Below are positions 37,144 to 47,479 of a stretch of 64,000 nt of DNA, piece by piece (positions within the stretch are counted from its first letter, which is position 1; each line of letters opens with the position of its first letter). The notes under the pieces were generated by a model. It ran no database searches and was not told the origin of the DNA. It saw only the letters and a list, made by a program, of their open reading frames with translations. The translations under genes were made by a program, and so were the position numbers. This stretch comes from Saccharicrinis sp965230625 (GTDB lineage Bacteria; Bacteroidota; Bacteroidia; Bacteroidales; Marinilabiliaceae), in NCBI GenBank assembly GCA_965230625.1, contig CBDDLL010000001.1, positions 3,720,001-3,784,000 on the forward strand. The letters are read 5' to 3'.

Positions 37144-37286
37144 CGGTGCATTTGTTTTGATGTTATTGGGGATATTGTGTAATACAATTATCTCCAATAG
37201 CTATTAAAAATAATTTATAACATTGGTGATAATTTTAATATATTTAGCCATAATAACAAATAAGCTAATTCTAAAACTTCTACACG

Positions 37287-38183
37287 TTGGATATATCTAT
37301 TCAAAATCTTAATAAAATATATAAAAATAACTATCAAGCACTTACGGATGTTAGTATAAACATAGATTCAGGAATGTTTGGTTTATTAGGACCAAATGGT
37401 GCAGGTAAATCAACATTAATGAAAATTTTGGTTACTTTACTTGAACCATCGAGTGGAGAAATTATGATTAATAAAAAACCACTGAGTAAAAACCGAAAAG
37501 AAGTGAGAGCAATGGTTGGTTATCTTCCACAAGATTTTCGTTTTTTTGCTAAATTAAAAACTTACGAGTTCTTAGATTATGCAGCTTCTTTAGCAGGTAT
37601 TAATAACCGAAAGAAAAGAAAGGATGAAGTAGAAAGATTGTTAGAGCAAGTAGGCTTGTTTGAAGTTCGTAACCGCTTTGCCAATAAACTATCAGGAGGT
37701 ATGAAACGCAGATTGGGCATTGCTCAAGCTATTGTTGGAGATCCTAAAATTGTAATTGTTGATGAACCTACTACAGGATTAGATCCTGAAGAAAGAATCC
37801 GATTTAGAAATATTTTGGCAGATTTAAGCCAAAAAGATGTAATTATAATATTATCAACACATATTGTTGGAGATATTTCAAGCACTTGTAATCAAATGGC
37901 TCTCTTAAACGAAGGTAAAATTGGTTTTACAGGAACTCCTAATGAATTTCTCGAATTATCCAGGGGAAAAGTATGGCGTACTCACGTCGAATTTGATCAA
38001 ATGGAAAGCATAAAACAAAAATATCCTGTAATAACTACAATTCCCGGAGCAAATTCATATGAGGTAGAATTAATTGCGCCTAACTCCGAAGGATTTATTG
38101 GTGAATCAATAGAACCAAATCTGGAACATGCTTATGTATATTTCATGGAGTATGAAACGAACATGAATTTTGATAATTCATAA
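37287..38183 (+). CDS. ABC transporter ATP-binding protein
   Basis: The start is probably the TTG at 37287 (M/L-DISIQNLNKIYKNNYQALT), because an in-frame stop lies four codons earlier and the next ATG falls inside the domain. The 298-residue ATPase has Walker A GPNGAGKST, Q-loop GYLPQDFRFF, signature LSGGMKRR, Walker B IVIVDEPTTGLDPEE and switch STHIVGD. It pairs with the permease fusion that follows. The region after the ATPase core (RGKVWRTHVEFDQ to HAYVYFME) is shared with the ATPase fused to the RND pump at 47480-52234, showing that the two are close paralogues. Confidence 0.92.
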   Translation: MDISIQNLNKIYKNNYQALTDVSINIDSGMFGLLGPNGAGKSTLMKILVTLLEPSSGEIMINKKPLSKNRKEVRAMVGYLPQDFRFFAKLKTYEFLDYAASLAGINNRKKRKDEVERLLEQVGLFEVRNRFANKLSGGMKRRLGIAQAIVGDPKIVIVDEPTTGLDPEERIRFRNILADLSQKDVIIILSTHIVGDISSTCNQMALLNEGKIGFTGTPNEFLELSRGKVWRTHVEFDQMESIKQKYPVITTIPGANSYEVELIAPNSEGFIGESIEPNLEHAYVYFMEYETNMNFDNS

Positions 38184-38293
38184 TTCACATAGAGGAATTA
38201 TTAAAATTAAAGAGAGTTCCTGAATGTATTCAAATTTTTTGAAAACTCAGAAATAAAAAAACTAAACAGATGAAACAAATAATTTAAGCCGCT

Positions 38294-41200
38294 ATGAATA
38301 ATCCTTTATTTACTGTAGCCAGATTCGAAATAAAAACTTTACTACGTAGTTGGTTTTTTAGAATTTTTTCGGCAATTGTTATTGGTTTTATTTTGTTCTT
38401 CAACATAATTGCTGCTACAGAAATAGGACGAACAGGGTGGTCCGATAGGATGCTGATTGGAGGGCTACCGTATATGAACCTTTGGGTATTAAATATAGTG
38501 CAGGCTATAATAGCAGTCTTTCTTTCGGCAGATTTTTTAAGTAGAGATAGAAAACTTGATACCACAGAGGTAATATATGTTCGTAACATGTCTAATTTTC
38601 AGTATGTTTTTGGAAAAACATTAGGGATACTAACAGTATTTGGAGGTTTAAATCTTGTAGTTTTAGTCTTTACATTTGTTATTAACCTTATAAGTCCAGA
38701 TGCTGGTTTTAGTTTAATCACCTATTTATTATATCCATTTATCATATCCTTTCCAACATTGGTTTTTGTTTTAGGATTATCATTTTTGGTGATGCAATTG
38801 GTGAAAAATCAGGCAATCACCTTTATTTTAGTATTAGGGTATATAGCAACAGCAGTTTTTTACTTAAAAGGAAAGCATTTTGGGATATGGGATTTCATTA
38901 CATTTAATACTCCTTTGGCTTTTTCTTCATATGTAGGTTTTATAAATATAAATCAGCTCATTTTTTTACGAGGAGGATATTTTTTAATTGGACTATCGTT
39001 AGTATTTTTTACAGTTTACAAGTTACCACGTTTACCACAAACTAAATTCAAAAGAAGATTTATACTCTTTCCGGCAATTATATTTTTAGGATTGGCTTTG
39101 GGAGGGATTAGTTATTATTTATTCGATGAGTTAAAAAGAGAAGATCAGTTAAGACAGCTTGCAATATTTGAAAAGCAGTTACCCATTAATGCAGGTTACG
39201 AAATTGGAGATTATCAAATAAAGCTTGACCATGATAGAAATCAACTGAAAGGTATTATTGATTTCACAGTTCTTAGTAGTGATAATAAAGGATTACCAAA
39301 GCGCTTAAAATTCTTTTTTAATAATGGATATAAAGTAAATAAGGTAATTCTGAATAAGAAAGCAGTAAAATTTGAACATAACTTAAGTATTTTATCAGTT
39401 GAGAAAGGTACAAATAGTGGAGATTCAATAAAAATGAGATTATCTTTTGAGGGGATACCTCTTGATAATTTATCGTATTTTGAATTGAATTCGAAGGAAA
39501 GAGAACTTTTGCATAGATATGATCCATTGTTAGCGGGAAAGAAAAGTTGTTTTGTAAATCCTAATTATTTGCTTTTAACCAAGGAAAGTTTTTGGTATCC
39601 TGTTGTAGCAGAAAGAAATGCTTTTAGAGTTCAAAAATTTTTCAACTATAGATTAAAGATCAAATCAACGAAGAAATTAAATTTCTTATCTCAAGGTATC
39701 AAGAGTGAGGAAGATGAGTGGATTTGCTTTAATGGAGACAGGCCATATTCAAAAATCAGTTTAGTAGGAGGAGGATATCAAAAAAAGTCAATAGAAGTAG
39801 ATAGCGTTGATTATGGTCTTTTTTTAGATGAGGATAATAATTATTTCGATGATTATTTTAATAATTTATCCGATACTTTACCAAATCTGATTAAAGAGAT
39901 AAAAAAAGATTATGAACGTAAATTAGGGATTCGATATCCATACAAGAGATTAACATTTGTAGAAGTACCATTACATTTCTATGCGTATTTTAGGGGGTGG
40001 TCAATATGTAATGATAATACGCAACCTGAGATGGTGTTTGTACCAGAAAGAGGTGCAGGTATATTTGATTTTAATTTAGCATTTCATATTAATAGAGAGG
40101 AGAGAAGGGTCAAGAGAGAAAACCTGGAACTACTACCCAAAGAAATAGAAACTAATGTTTTTATGAATATGGTTGGGAATACTTTTGCTCAACCAGTTAG
40201 AGGAAGAGGCTTTTTTAGAGGAGATAATAATTTAGGCAGAACACTGGATAACTGGAGCGCTTACTCTCTTTTTCCATTATATTATAACTATGTTTACTCA
40301 TTAGCTGAGCAGGATCTACCATTTATGAATATGTGTTTAGAATCCTATATGCTAAACAGGGTTCATAATACAGAAAATAGGTTTGGAAGATTAAACTCTA
40401 CAGATAAATCCATTTTATACTTAAATAAAAACTCCAAAAGTTTAAAAGAATTAGTTGATATTGAAGATTTAGAAATAAATGTTGCCGACCTTATGATTAC
40501 AGTTGGTAGTAATCAGTTTGCAATTGCTCAGTCAAAAGTAGGAATTGATGATTTTGGATCATACATCGATAGTTTATTAAAGACCAATAAATTTAAGCTG
40601 CTTGACAATAATAATTTAGGCAATTTATTGAAAGATGAGGAATTAGAAGTATCGTCAATAAGTACAAGTTCCAATTTGAAATTACCTTCTTTTATATTTG
40701 GTAAATCGTTAATGTATGAATTTACTGATGATAATAGAAAAAAATATTTTGTAAGCATAGAAATAGCAAATGTTGGAGAGACAGATGGTGTTATTAAAGC
40801 ATCGTTAATGGGAGGAGGCCGAGGAAATCGCGCTGGTCGTGGAGGAAGAGGTGGAAATAGGGAAAGAAGAAGAGGAGGAGATAGAAAACCAGGTAGAATG
40901 AGTGCTGCATTTGAGGAGACATATTTTATAGAAAAAGGAGAGCATGTGCGAATAGGTATTGTATTAAACAATGCTCCACGAATGCTTAATGTACATACCT
41001 TTCTTTCTAAAAACTTACCTTCCGATGCACGTTTCCCACTTGCAGACTTTGAAAAGGCTCCAAATAACTTTAAGGCTTTTGTTGGAAAATATAAATTAGA
41101 TAAAAAAATTACACTTATAGAGAAAAATGAGGTAGTAGTAGATAATGAAAATGAAGGATTTTCCGTTGTTAATATATCAGGTAGAAAAACTCTGAAGGAA

Positions 41201-41662
41201 ATCATTAGAGCCAGTCGTGATAATGATAATAAGGAAAATGGTTCAGAGTATAAAACCTTGTCTTTTTTTAGACCAGCACCACGATGGACTCCGGTGCTAA
41301 ATTCTATGGCTTTTGGCGAGTTTACAAAGTCGTTTAGTTATAAAAAAGCTGGAGAAGGAAACGCAAAAGCTCAATTCAAAGCAAATTTGGTAGAAACAGG
41401 AAGATATAATGTGTATGCCATGATACCATCACAAAGAATTGGGAATTTTAGAAACCAGGATCCAGAAGATGCTACATACATTTTTACAGTTTATCATGAC
41501 GATGGAGAAGAAGAGGTTGAAGTAGCTGTTGACAAAGATGCAGCAAGTTGGGTGTTATTAGGAGAATATTATTTTTCGGATGGAGAGGCAGTGGTAGAGT
41601 TATCTGATAAAACAGCGAAAAATGTAGTTGTAGCTGACGCTGTAAAATGGGTTAAATTATAA
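38294..41662 (+). CDS. ABC-2-type permease fused to degenerate M1-peptidase-like and golvesin-like domains
   Basis: The 1122-residue protein starts with a membrane domain of about seven helices (residues 15-280), typical of ABC-2 permeases. An extracytoplasmic region follows, with the beta-sandwich and catalytic-domain pattern of M1 aminopeptidase fusions seen in Bacteroidota ABC permeases. Where M1 enzymes have HEXXH and WFGN, this protein reads NVFMNMVGNTF (Asn621, Asn625), so zinc binding and catalysis are lost. A Gly/Arg-rich tract lies at about 838-870 (GGGRGNRAGRGGRGGNRER). The last 130 residues resemble the golvesin/Xly carbohydrate-binding-like C-terminal domain (TGRYNVYAMIPS to VVVADAVKWV). 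It would form the membrane part of the ABC transporter with the upstream ATPase and reach far into the periplasm. Confidence 0.75.
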   Translation: MNNPLFTVARFEIKTLLRSWFFRIFSAIVIGFILFFNIIAATEIGRTGWSDRMLIGGLPYMNLWVLNIVQAIIAVFLSADFLSRDRKLDTTEVIYVRNMSNFQYVFGKTLGILTVFGGLNLVVLVFTFVINLISPDAGFSLITYLLYPFIISFPTLVFVLGLSFLVMQLVKNQAITFILVLGYIATAVFYLKGKHFGIWDFITFNTPLAFSSYVGFININQLIFLRGGYFLIGLSLVFFTVYKLPRLPQTKFKRRFILFPAIIFLGLALGGISYYLFDELKREDQLRQLAIFEKQLPINAGYEIGDYQIKLDHDRNQLKGIIDFTVLSSDNKGLPKRLKFFFNNGYKVNKVILNKKAVKFEHNLSILSVEKGTNSGDSIKMRLSFEGIPLDNLSYFELNSKERELLHRYDPLLAGKKSCFVNPNYLLLTKESFWYPVVAERNAFRVQKFFNYRLKIKSTKKLNFLSQGIKSEEDEWICFNGDRPYSKISLVGGGYQKKSIEVDSVDYGLFLDEDNNYFDDYFNNLSDTLPNLIKEIKKDYERKLGIRYPYKRLTFVEVPLHFYAYFRGWSICNDNTQPEMVFVPERGAGIFDFNLAFHINREERRVKRENLELLPKEIETNVFMNMVGNTFAQPVRGRGFFRGDNNLGRTLDNWSAYSLFPLYYNYVYSLAEQDLPFMNMCLESYMLNRVHNTENRFGRLNSTDKSILYLNKNSKSLKELVDIEDLEINVADLMITVGSNQFAIAQSKVGIDDFGSYIDSLLKTNKFKLLDNNNLGNLLKDEELEVSSISTSSNLKLPSFIFGKSLMYEFTDDNRKKYFVSIEIANVGETDGVIKASLMGGGRGNRAGRGGRGGNRERRRGGDRKPGRMSAAFEETYFIEKGEHVRIGIVLNNAPRMLNVHTFLSKNLPSDARFPLADFEKAPNNFKAFVGKYKLDKKITLIEKNEVVVDNENEGFSVVNISGRKTLKEIIRASRDNDNKENGSEYKTLSFFRPAPRWTPVLNSMAFGEFTKSFSYKKAGEGNAKAQFKANLVETGRYNVYAMIPSQRIGNFRNQDPEDATYIFTVYHDDGEEEVEVAVDKDAASWVLLGEYYFSDGEAVVELSDKTAKNVVVADAVKWVKL

Positions 41663-41689
41663 GAACAATATATTTATTTATAACAAAAT

Positions 41690-43195
41690 ATGATATTTAG
41701 AAACTTAAGGATTACTCTGTTGTTAATGAGCTTAATGACTGTAACAGTTGTTAATTCTCAACGATTACTTACTTTACAGCAGGCTTTGGAGCAGGCCATG
41801 AAAACAAGTCCTACAATGCAGGCCTCTCGTTTAAGCTTAATAAAAAGTGAGGAAAACCTTAAGGCACAAAGAGCATCCTTAAAATCAAGATTTAATTTAG
41901 ATGTTACTCCGTTTAAATACAGTAAAACTAACACTTTTGACGATAATGCCTCTAGATGGGCTTTAAATGAAGACATGGAAAGCAGTGGGCGATTTTCTAT
42001 TTCTCAGCCTATCTTACCTACTGATGCTACTTTAGTACTAAGTAATAATCTGAGATATAGTGATAATTACAAAGAAGGATACTTTTATAATGTTGAAATA
42101 CAGGATTTTGTGCCTGTGAATTCAAGTTCGCAGGGTTTTAATAATAGTTTAACCCTTTCATTAAAACAACCATTGTTCACTTATAATAAAACAAAACAAG
42201 AACTTCAAAGCCTTGAGCTTGCTTATGAGAATACTAGCTTAGATTTCGCTTTACAAGAATTGAATGTGGAGAGGTCGGTTACGCAGGCTTTTTATCAAGT
42301 ATATCAATCACAAATGTCATTGAATACATCTCGAGAAGAATATGAAAATCGGAAAAAAAGTTATGAAATAATTAAAAACAAAGTTGAAGGAGGATTGGTT
42401 GCTAAAGAAGAGCTATATCAGGCTGAACTAGACTTATTGACTAGTGAATCATCTTTGAAAGATGCAGAGGTCTCTTTCGAGAATGATAAAGATAAGTTTA
42501 AACAGATGTTGGGTATTTCATTGGAAGAGGAAATAATGGTTTTAGCTGATATTTCAATATTACCGGTAGATGTAGATTTAAAAGAGGCTATTAATTATGG
42601 TATTTCAAAACGAATGGAAATCCGACAACGGGAAATTTCTATAAATGAGAGTCAATTTAGCTTAATAAGAACCAACGCCAGTAATGAATTTAAAGGAGAC
42701 ATAAGTATTGATGTTGGAATTTTTGGAGAAGATGAAAAGCTTCCGCGGGTTTTTGATGAAGCAACAAATAATCAAGATTTTTCTATAAATTTAACGATTC
42801 CGATTTGGGATTGGGGAGAAAAAAAGGCTAGATTAAAAGCTGCACAAGCTTCTCTTGAATCAAGTAAAAACAGTTTGCGAGATGAAGAAATCAACATTAA
42901 GTTAACCATTCGCCAAGTATATCGAAGTCTGCAAAACAACTTATTACAAATAGAAATTTCCAGAAAAAATCTTGAAAATGCTCAACTTACATATGAAATT
43001 AATCTCGAAAAATATAAAAATGGCGATTTAACCAGTATGGATTTAAATCTGGTTCAAAATCAGTTAACTACTAAAAAAAATCAATTAACAAATTCTATAA
43101 TCAGTTATAAGCTTGAATTGTTAAATATGAAAATTCAAAGTATGTACGACTTTGAAAACAATGTTTCTGTAACTCCAAATTTTAAAAAGAATTAA
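41690..43195 (+). CDS. TolC-family outer membrane efflux protein
   Basis: The 501-residue protein has a signal peptide (ITLLLMSLMTVTVVNS, mature start at about QRLLTLQQALEQA) and the two long helical hairpins of outer-membrane factors. LTLQQALEQAMKTSPTMQAS opens the first repeat and VEGGLVAKEELYQAELDLLT and YKNGDLTSMDLNLVQNQLT mark the hairpin tips. It forms the outer-membrane channel for the adaptor and RND pumps that follow. It is 27 bases after the permease fusion and 10 bases before the adaptor, implying a common transcript across the ABC and RND parts. Confidence 0.93.
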   Translation: MIFRNLRITLLLMSLMTVTVVNSQRLLTLQQALEQAMKTSPTMQASRLSLIKSEENLKAQRASLKSRFNLDVTPFKYSKTNTFDDNASRWALNEDMESSGRFSISQPILPTDATLVLSNNLRYSDNYKEGYFYNVEIQDFVPVNSSSQGFNNSLTLSLKQPLFTYNKTKQELQSLELAYENTSLDFALQELNVERSVTQAFYQVYQSQMSLNTSREEYENRKKSYEIIKNKVEGGLVAKEELYQAELDLLTSESSLKDAEVSFENDKDKFKQMLGISLEEEIMVLADISILPVDVDLKEAINYGISKRMEIRQREISINESQFSLIRTNASNEFKGDISIDVGIFGEDEKLPRVFDEATNNQDFSINLTIPIWDWGEKKARLKAAQASLESSKNSLRDEEINIKLTIRQVYRSLQNNLLQIEISRKNLENAQLTYEINLEKYKNGDLTSMDLNLVQNQLTTKKNQLTNSIISYKLELLNMKIQSMYDFENNVSVTPNFKKN

Positions 43196-43205
43196 TTCTA
43201 CAACT

Positions 43206-44261
43206 ATGTATACTAAATATATTACAATTATTTTATTGAGTTTGGCTTTTATGTCCTGTGATAATCAGCAAAATAAATTTTCGGCTGATGTGGCTATTCC
43301 TGTTACAGTAGAAGAGGTTGAACTTGATAATATTCAGGAGATTTTTACGGCTACAGGAACAATTATGTCCGAATACGAGAGCTTTTTAGTGTCGCAGGCA
43401 TCAGGAGAATATTATTTACAAATTAATCCTCGAACTGGAAAGAAATACAAAATGGGCGATAAGGTAAAGAGGGGAGAAATGATTATTCGTATTGAAGATA
43501 AAGAGTATGAGAATAATGTAAATATTGAAGGAGCTAAGATAGACCTTGAAATTTCAGAAATGGAATATAAAAAGCAGGTAGCCTTATATGAAAAGGGAGG
43601 TGTAACATTGCGCGAAAAAGTGAATGGAGAAAAGCAGTGGGTAACGTCTAAAAAGAACTATGAAAATGCTTTGATTCAACTAGATAAAATGAAGGTTGTT
43701 GCTCCGTTCGATGGAATTATTACCGATTTACCTTACTTTTCGCAAGGTGTAAAAATTGAGCAAAGTAAAGAAGTCCTTCAGTTGATGAGCTATAAGGAAA
43801 TGATTATGGATTTAATGCTACCAGAAAATCAAATTTCTAAAGTATCAACAAATCAGAAAGCTTGGATTACTAATTATTCAATTCCAGAGGATACTTTAAT
43901 AGGAACTCTAAAAGAGATTTCGCCAGCAATAGATATTGAATCAAGAACTTTTAAAGGTAGGTTGAATATTGCAAACCCTAAAGCTAAATTGCGTCCGGGT
44001 ATGTTTGTTAAAGCAGATATCATTGTTGATAAAAAGGATAGTGTAATAGTAATTCCTAAGGATGTTATTTTGGCCAGAACCGATGGTAAAGCGGTTTTTA
44101 TTGCACGGGATAAAACGGCCAGGGAAAGAAAAGTAACTACCGGAATGGAAAACAATGGAATGATAGAAATTACAGAAGGCTTGAATCCGGAAGAGCGTTT
44201 GATTATAAAAGGTTTTGAAACACTTAAAGATCGCTCGAAAATAAAAGTACTAAACAAATAA
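43206..44261 (+). CDS. RND efflux periplasmic adaptor lipoprotein (membrane fusion protein)
   Basis: The 351-residue protein has a lipoprotein signal with lipobox AFMSC (cysteine near residue 18). Then come the usual adaptor domains: a barrel/lipoyl half (GTIMSEYESFLVSQASGEY, MGDKVKRGEMIIRIED), a helical hairpin of about 55 residues, the second lipoyl half (VVAPFDGIITDLPYFSQGVK), a beta-barrel domain and a membrane-proximal domain. It links the TolC channel to the RND pumps. No substrate can be inferred; there is no CusB-like methionine cluster. Confidence 0.92.
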   Translation: MYTKYITIILLSLAFMSCDNQQNKFSADVAIPVTVEEVELDNIQEIFTATGTIMSEYESFLVSQASGEYYLQINPRTGKKYKMGDKVKRGEMIIRIEDKEYENNVNIEGAKIDLEISEMEYKKQVALYEKGGVTLREKVNGEKQWVTSKKNYENALIQLDKMKVVAPFDGIITDLPYFSQGVKIEQSKEVLQLMSYKEMIMDLMLPENQISKVSTNQKAWITNYSIPEDTLIGTLKEISPAIDIESRTFKGRLNIANPKAKLRPGMFVKADIIVDKKDSVIVIPKDVILARTDGKAVFIARDKTARERKVTTGMENNGMIEITEGLNPEERLIIKGFETLKDRSKIKVLNK

Positions 44262-44363
44262 TTTTTGACTTAAAATATGGTTGTTAATTGCAAAAGAATG
44301 GGTTCAATTTTTAGGATTGAGGTCTTAATTCTTTTGTCTTTATACTTGATACTATTATAAAGC

Positions 44364-47300
44364 ATGAAAAAACTTGCACAATTTTCTGTAAACTATCCTG
44401 TTACTGTAGCCATGATTATTTTAGGGATTGTTTTACTGGGGTTTATTTCGTTCTCTCGTTTAGGTACGGATTTATTTCCCGATTTAAATAATCCTCGTAT
44501 TGTTGTTGAAGTTCAATCAGGAGAGCGACCTCCGGAGGAGATTGAAAAGCAATTTGTTGAATCTATGGAGGGTACCATTATTCGGCAAAAAGGTGTAGTT
44601 AACGTAAGTTCGTTAAGTAAGGTTGGATCTGCTCAAATAACGGTAGAATATAATTGGGATCAGGATATGGACGAAGCTTTTCTTGATTTACAAAAGGCTA
44701 TGACTGCATTTAGCCAAAATGAAGATATAGAAGAGCTAAATATTTTTCGTAACGATCCTAATGCATCACCTGTGATGTTGGCAGCAGTTTCAAATCCTGC
44801 AATTACAGATATGGATGAGCTAAGGAAAGTAGCGCAAAATTATATCCGAAATGAGTTGATCAGGATTGATGGAATTGCAGATGTTCGCTTATCTGGGGAT
44901 GAAACAAAAGAAGTTATCATTGAAACTAATCCTTATCTGCTTGAATCACATAATATAACTTCGTCAACCATTGTTTCCAAAATTCAAAGCTTTAACAGGA
45001 ATGTATCAGGAGGTTCAATTGAGGAATTAGGTCAGAAATATATAATCAAAGGAGTTAGTACTTATCAATCACCACAAGATCTGGGAAACTTGGTTGTTGG
45101 TCGTACTTTAGAAAAAGATGAAAGTGGTCAAACCAAAGAAGTTCCTTTGTTATTAAAAGATGTAGCAAAAGTTGAATATAAAAACCAGGAGCCATTAAAT
45201 ATTGTAAGGTTAAACGGAAAAAGGTGTATTGGGCTTTCTATTTATAAAGAGACCAAATTTAATACTGTTGCAGCAATTGAAACTTTAAACGAAGGGTTTG
45301 ATAAAGTAAAAAAAGCATTACCAGGTTATGAATTCACGATTATTAAAAACCAAGGAAAGTTTATTAGTGATGCCATTGGTGAAGTAGAGGATAGTGCTTT
45401 AATAGGAATTGTATTTGCAGTATTGGTCTTATTTCTGTTTTTAAGAAGGATAGGAACAACCCTTGTTGTTAGTGCAGCTATTCCAATCTCAATTATTGCC
45501 ACTTTTAACCTTATGTATTTTAATGGATTAACCTTAAATATAATGACATTGGGAGGGCTGGCTTTAGGAGCAGGAATGCTTGTGGACAATTCCATTATTG
45601 TAGTAGAAAATATTTTTAGTCTGCTCGAAAAAGGAAAATCCTTAAGAGAAGCATCTATCGAAGGAACAGCAAGTGTTGGGGGGGCCTTGGTAGCATCTAC
45701 ATTAACTACTATAGTGGTTTTTTTACCTATTGTGTATTTGCACGGTGCTTCTGGCGAATTATTCAAGGATCAGGCTTGGACAGTAGCATTTTCATTATTG
45801 TCATCACTGTTCGTAGCTATTTTAATAATTCCTATTTTAAGTGTTTTATTATTAGGTAAGAGACCAGATAAAATAAGGATTAAAGAAAAAATCTACCCTC
45901 GTTATTCTCGGTTTTTGAGTAGCATGATCGACAAACGCTACTTGGTTATTATGGGAGCTGTTATTCTAGTGACCGTTTCGTATTATTCAATTTCTTTAAT
46001 AGGGAGCGAATTTATGCCGCAAGCTAAAACAAGGGAGTTCTCCATTGAAGTTACTCTACCAGCTGGTACAGGATTAGATAGAACATCTTCCACTATCCAT
46101 TCCATGGATGAAATGATACGACAAACCATGGAAAATCACGTTTCTCATATTTATTCACACATTGGGCCTCAAACCAATTTAACAGGAACTGATAAAAGTG
46201 TGTTCGAAGGAGAAAACACTGGATTTATAAAAGTTATATTAAAAGAGGAATCCCCATATTCTACTGATGATTTTATACCTGTGTTGAGTCAATTGTTTTC
46301 AGGTATTCCCGATTTAGAATTAGAATATATTCAGGATGAAACAGCCTTAAATGAGATTTTAGGAAGTGATACAGCACCAATTATGATTGAAGTAATTGGA
46401 GAAGATCTTGATGAGCTTGACAAGCTTACAGACAAAATATATGCAGAGTTAAAAAAAGAAGAGGATCTTTTTAATATTAAAAGCTCATTTGAAGATGGTG
46501 TACCAGAAGTAAATGTTGAGATTGATCGTTACAGGACAGGTATTTTTAATATTACTGCATCAACCATAATTACGCAATTGCAAGAGTTTTTAATGGGTAA
46601 AGATGCCGGGAGCATAGAAAGCGAAGGGGAGCTAACGGATATTACTCTTAAGATGCCAGATTATGAATTAAAGGAATTAAACAATTTTATAATTGAAAAT
46701 GGTCAAGAAAAATATCGTTTAGGGGAGTTAGCAAGTATTTCAATTGGTTCTTCACCTAAAGAAATTATTCGCAATAATCAAAATAGGGTTGGGCGGATAA
46801 CGGCTCATAACAAGGGGAATATTTCGGTGGATAAACTGGCCTTAAAATTGGAAAATACAATTTCTAAAATTGAATTTCCTGCAGGTTATCGTTATCAAAT
46901 ATTAGGAGATGAAATGATGCGAAAAGAGTCATTTAGTAGTTTATCTTTTGCGTTGATTTTATCTATTGTGTTGGTTTATATGGTAATGGCTTCACAGTTT
47001 GAATCGTTGATACATCCATTTACTATTTTATTGACTATACCATTGGCAGGAGTTGGTGCTATTGCAGGTTTCCTAATTTTAGGAAAAGCTCTAAATATTA
47101 TGGCATACATTGGTTTGGTAATGTTAGCTGGTATTGCGGTCAACGATTCTATAATTCTGGTGGATGCTATTAACCAATTAAAAAGGGAAGGATTAGGAAT
47201 AAGAGAAGCAATAATTGCAGCGGCTAATAGTCGTCTACGCCCCATATTTATGACAAGTTTAACTACCATTTTGGGATTATTACCAATGACAATAGGTTTT

Positions 47301-47450
47301 GGAGAAAGTGCTGCAATTAGATCATCAATGGCTATTGCTGTAATTGGAGGATTAGTTACATCTACGTTGTTAACATTGGTAGTTATTCCGTGCGTTTATT
47401 ATGTATTTGATAATATATTCAAAAAAAACAAGAGACAGTATGATACCTGA
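44364..47450 (+). CDS. RND-family efflux permease
   Basis: The 1028-residue protein is a full-length resistance-nodulation-division pump with twelve membrane helices and two large periplasmic loops. The first helix reads YPVTVAMIILGIVLLGFISF. Helix 4 carries LGAGMLVDNSIIVVENI with the proton-relay Asp408, and the second half repeats with MVMASQFESLIHPFTILL and GIAVNDSIILVDAINQL. It uses proton flow to export compounds through the adaptor and TolC. It precedes the second RND protein by 29 bases; two adjacent RND genes in one operon recall MdtBC, where the pumps form a mixed trimer. Confidence 0.95.
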   Translation: MKKLAQFSVNYPVTVAMIILGIVLLGFISFSRLGTDLFPDLNNPRIVVEVQSGERPPEEIEKQFVESMEGTIIRQKGVVNVSSLSKVGSAQITVEYNWDQDMDEAFLDLQKAMTAFSQNEDIEELNIFRNDPNASPVMLAAVSNPAITDMDELRKVAQNYIRNELIRIDGIADVRLSGDETKEVIIETNPYLLESHNITSSTIVSKIQSFNRNVSGGSIEELGQKYIIKGVSTYQSPQDLGNLVVGRTLEKDESGQTKEVPLLLKDVAKVEYKNQEPLNIVRLNGKRCIGLSIYKETKFNTVAAIETLNEGFDKVKKALPGYEFTIIKNQGKFISDAIGEVEDSALIGIVFAVLVLFLFLRRIGTTLVVSAAIPISIIATFNLMYFNGLTLNIMTLGGLALGAGMLVDNSIIVVENIFSLLEKGKSLREASIEGTASVGGALVASTLTTIVVFLPIVYLHGASGELFKDQAWTVAFSLLSSLFVAILIIPILSVLLLGKRPDKIRIKEKIYPRYSRFLSSMIDKRYLVIMGAVILVTVSYYSISLIGSEFMPQAKTREFSIEVTLPAGTGLDRTSSTIHSMDEMIRQTMENHVSHIYSHIGPQTNLTGTDKSVFEGENTGFIKVILKEESPYSTDDFIPVLSQLFSGIPDLELEYIQDETALNEILGSDTAPIMIEVIGEDLDELDKLTDKIYAELKKEEDLFNIKSSFEDGVPEVNVEIDRYRTGIFNITASTIITQLQEFLMGKDAGSIESEGELTDITLKMPDYELKELNNFIIENGQEKYRLGELASISIGSSPKEIIRNNQNRVGRITAHNKGNISVDKLALKLENTISKIEFPAGYRYQILGDEMMRKESFSSLSFALILSIVLVYMVMASQFESLIHPFTILLTIPLAGVGAIAGFLILGKALNIMAYIGLVMLAGIAVNDSIILVDAINQLKREGLGIREAIIAAANSRLRPIFMTSLTTILGLLPMTIGFGESAAIRSSMAIAVIGGLVTSTLLTLVVIPCVYYVFDNIFKKNKRQYDT

Positions 47451-47479
47451 TAATGTCCTTTCATGAAATAAGTTGACAA

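Noticed and set aside
40528..41205. Open frame of 225 codons on the minus strand inside the permease fusion gene
   Set aside because: It lies opposite a well-supported gene, has low-complexity Ser/Pro/Leu content mirrored from the Gly/Arg tract, and shows no recognisable domain.
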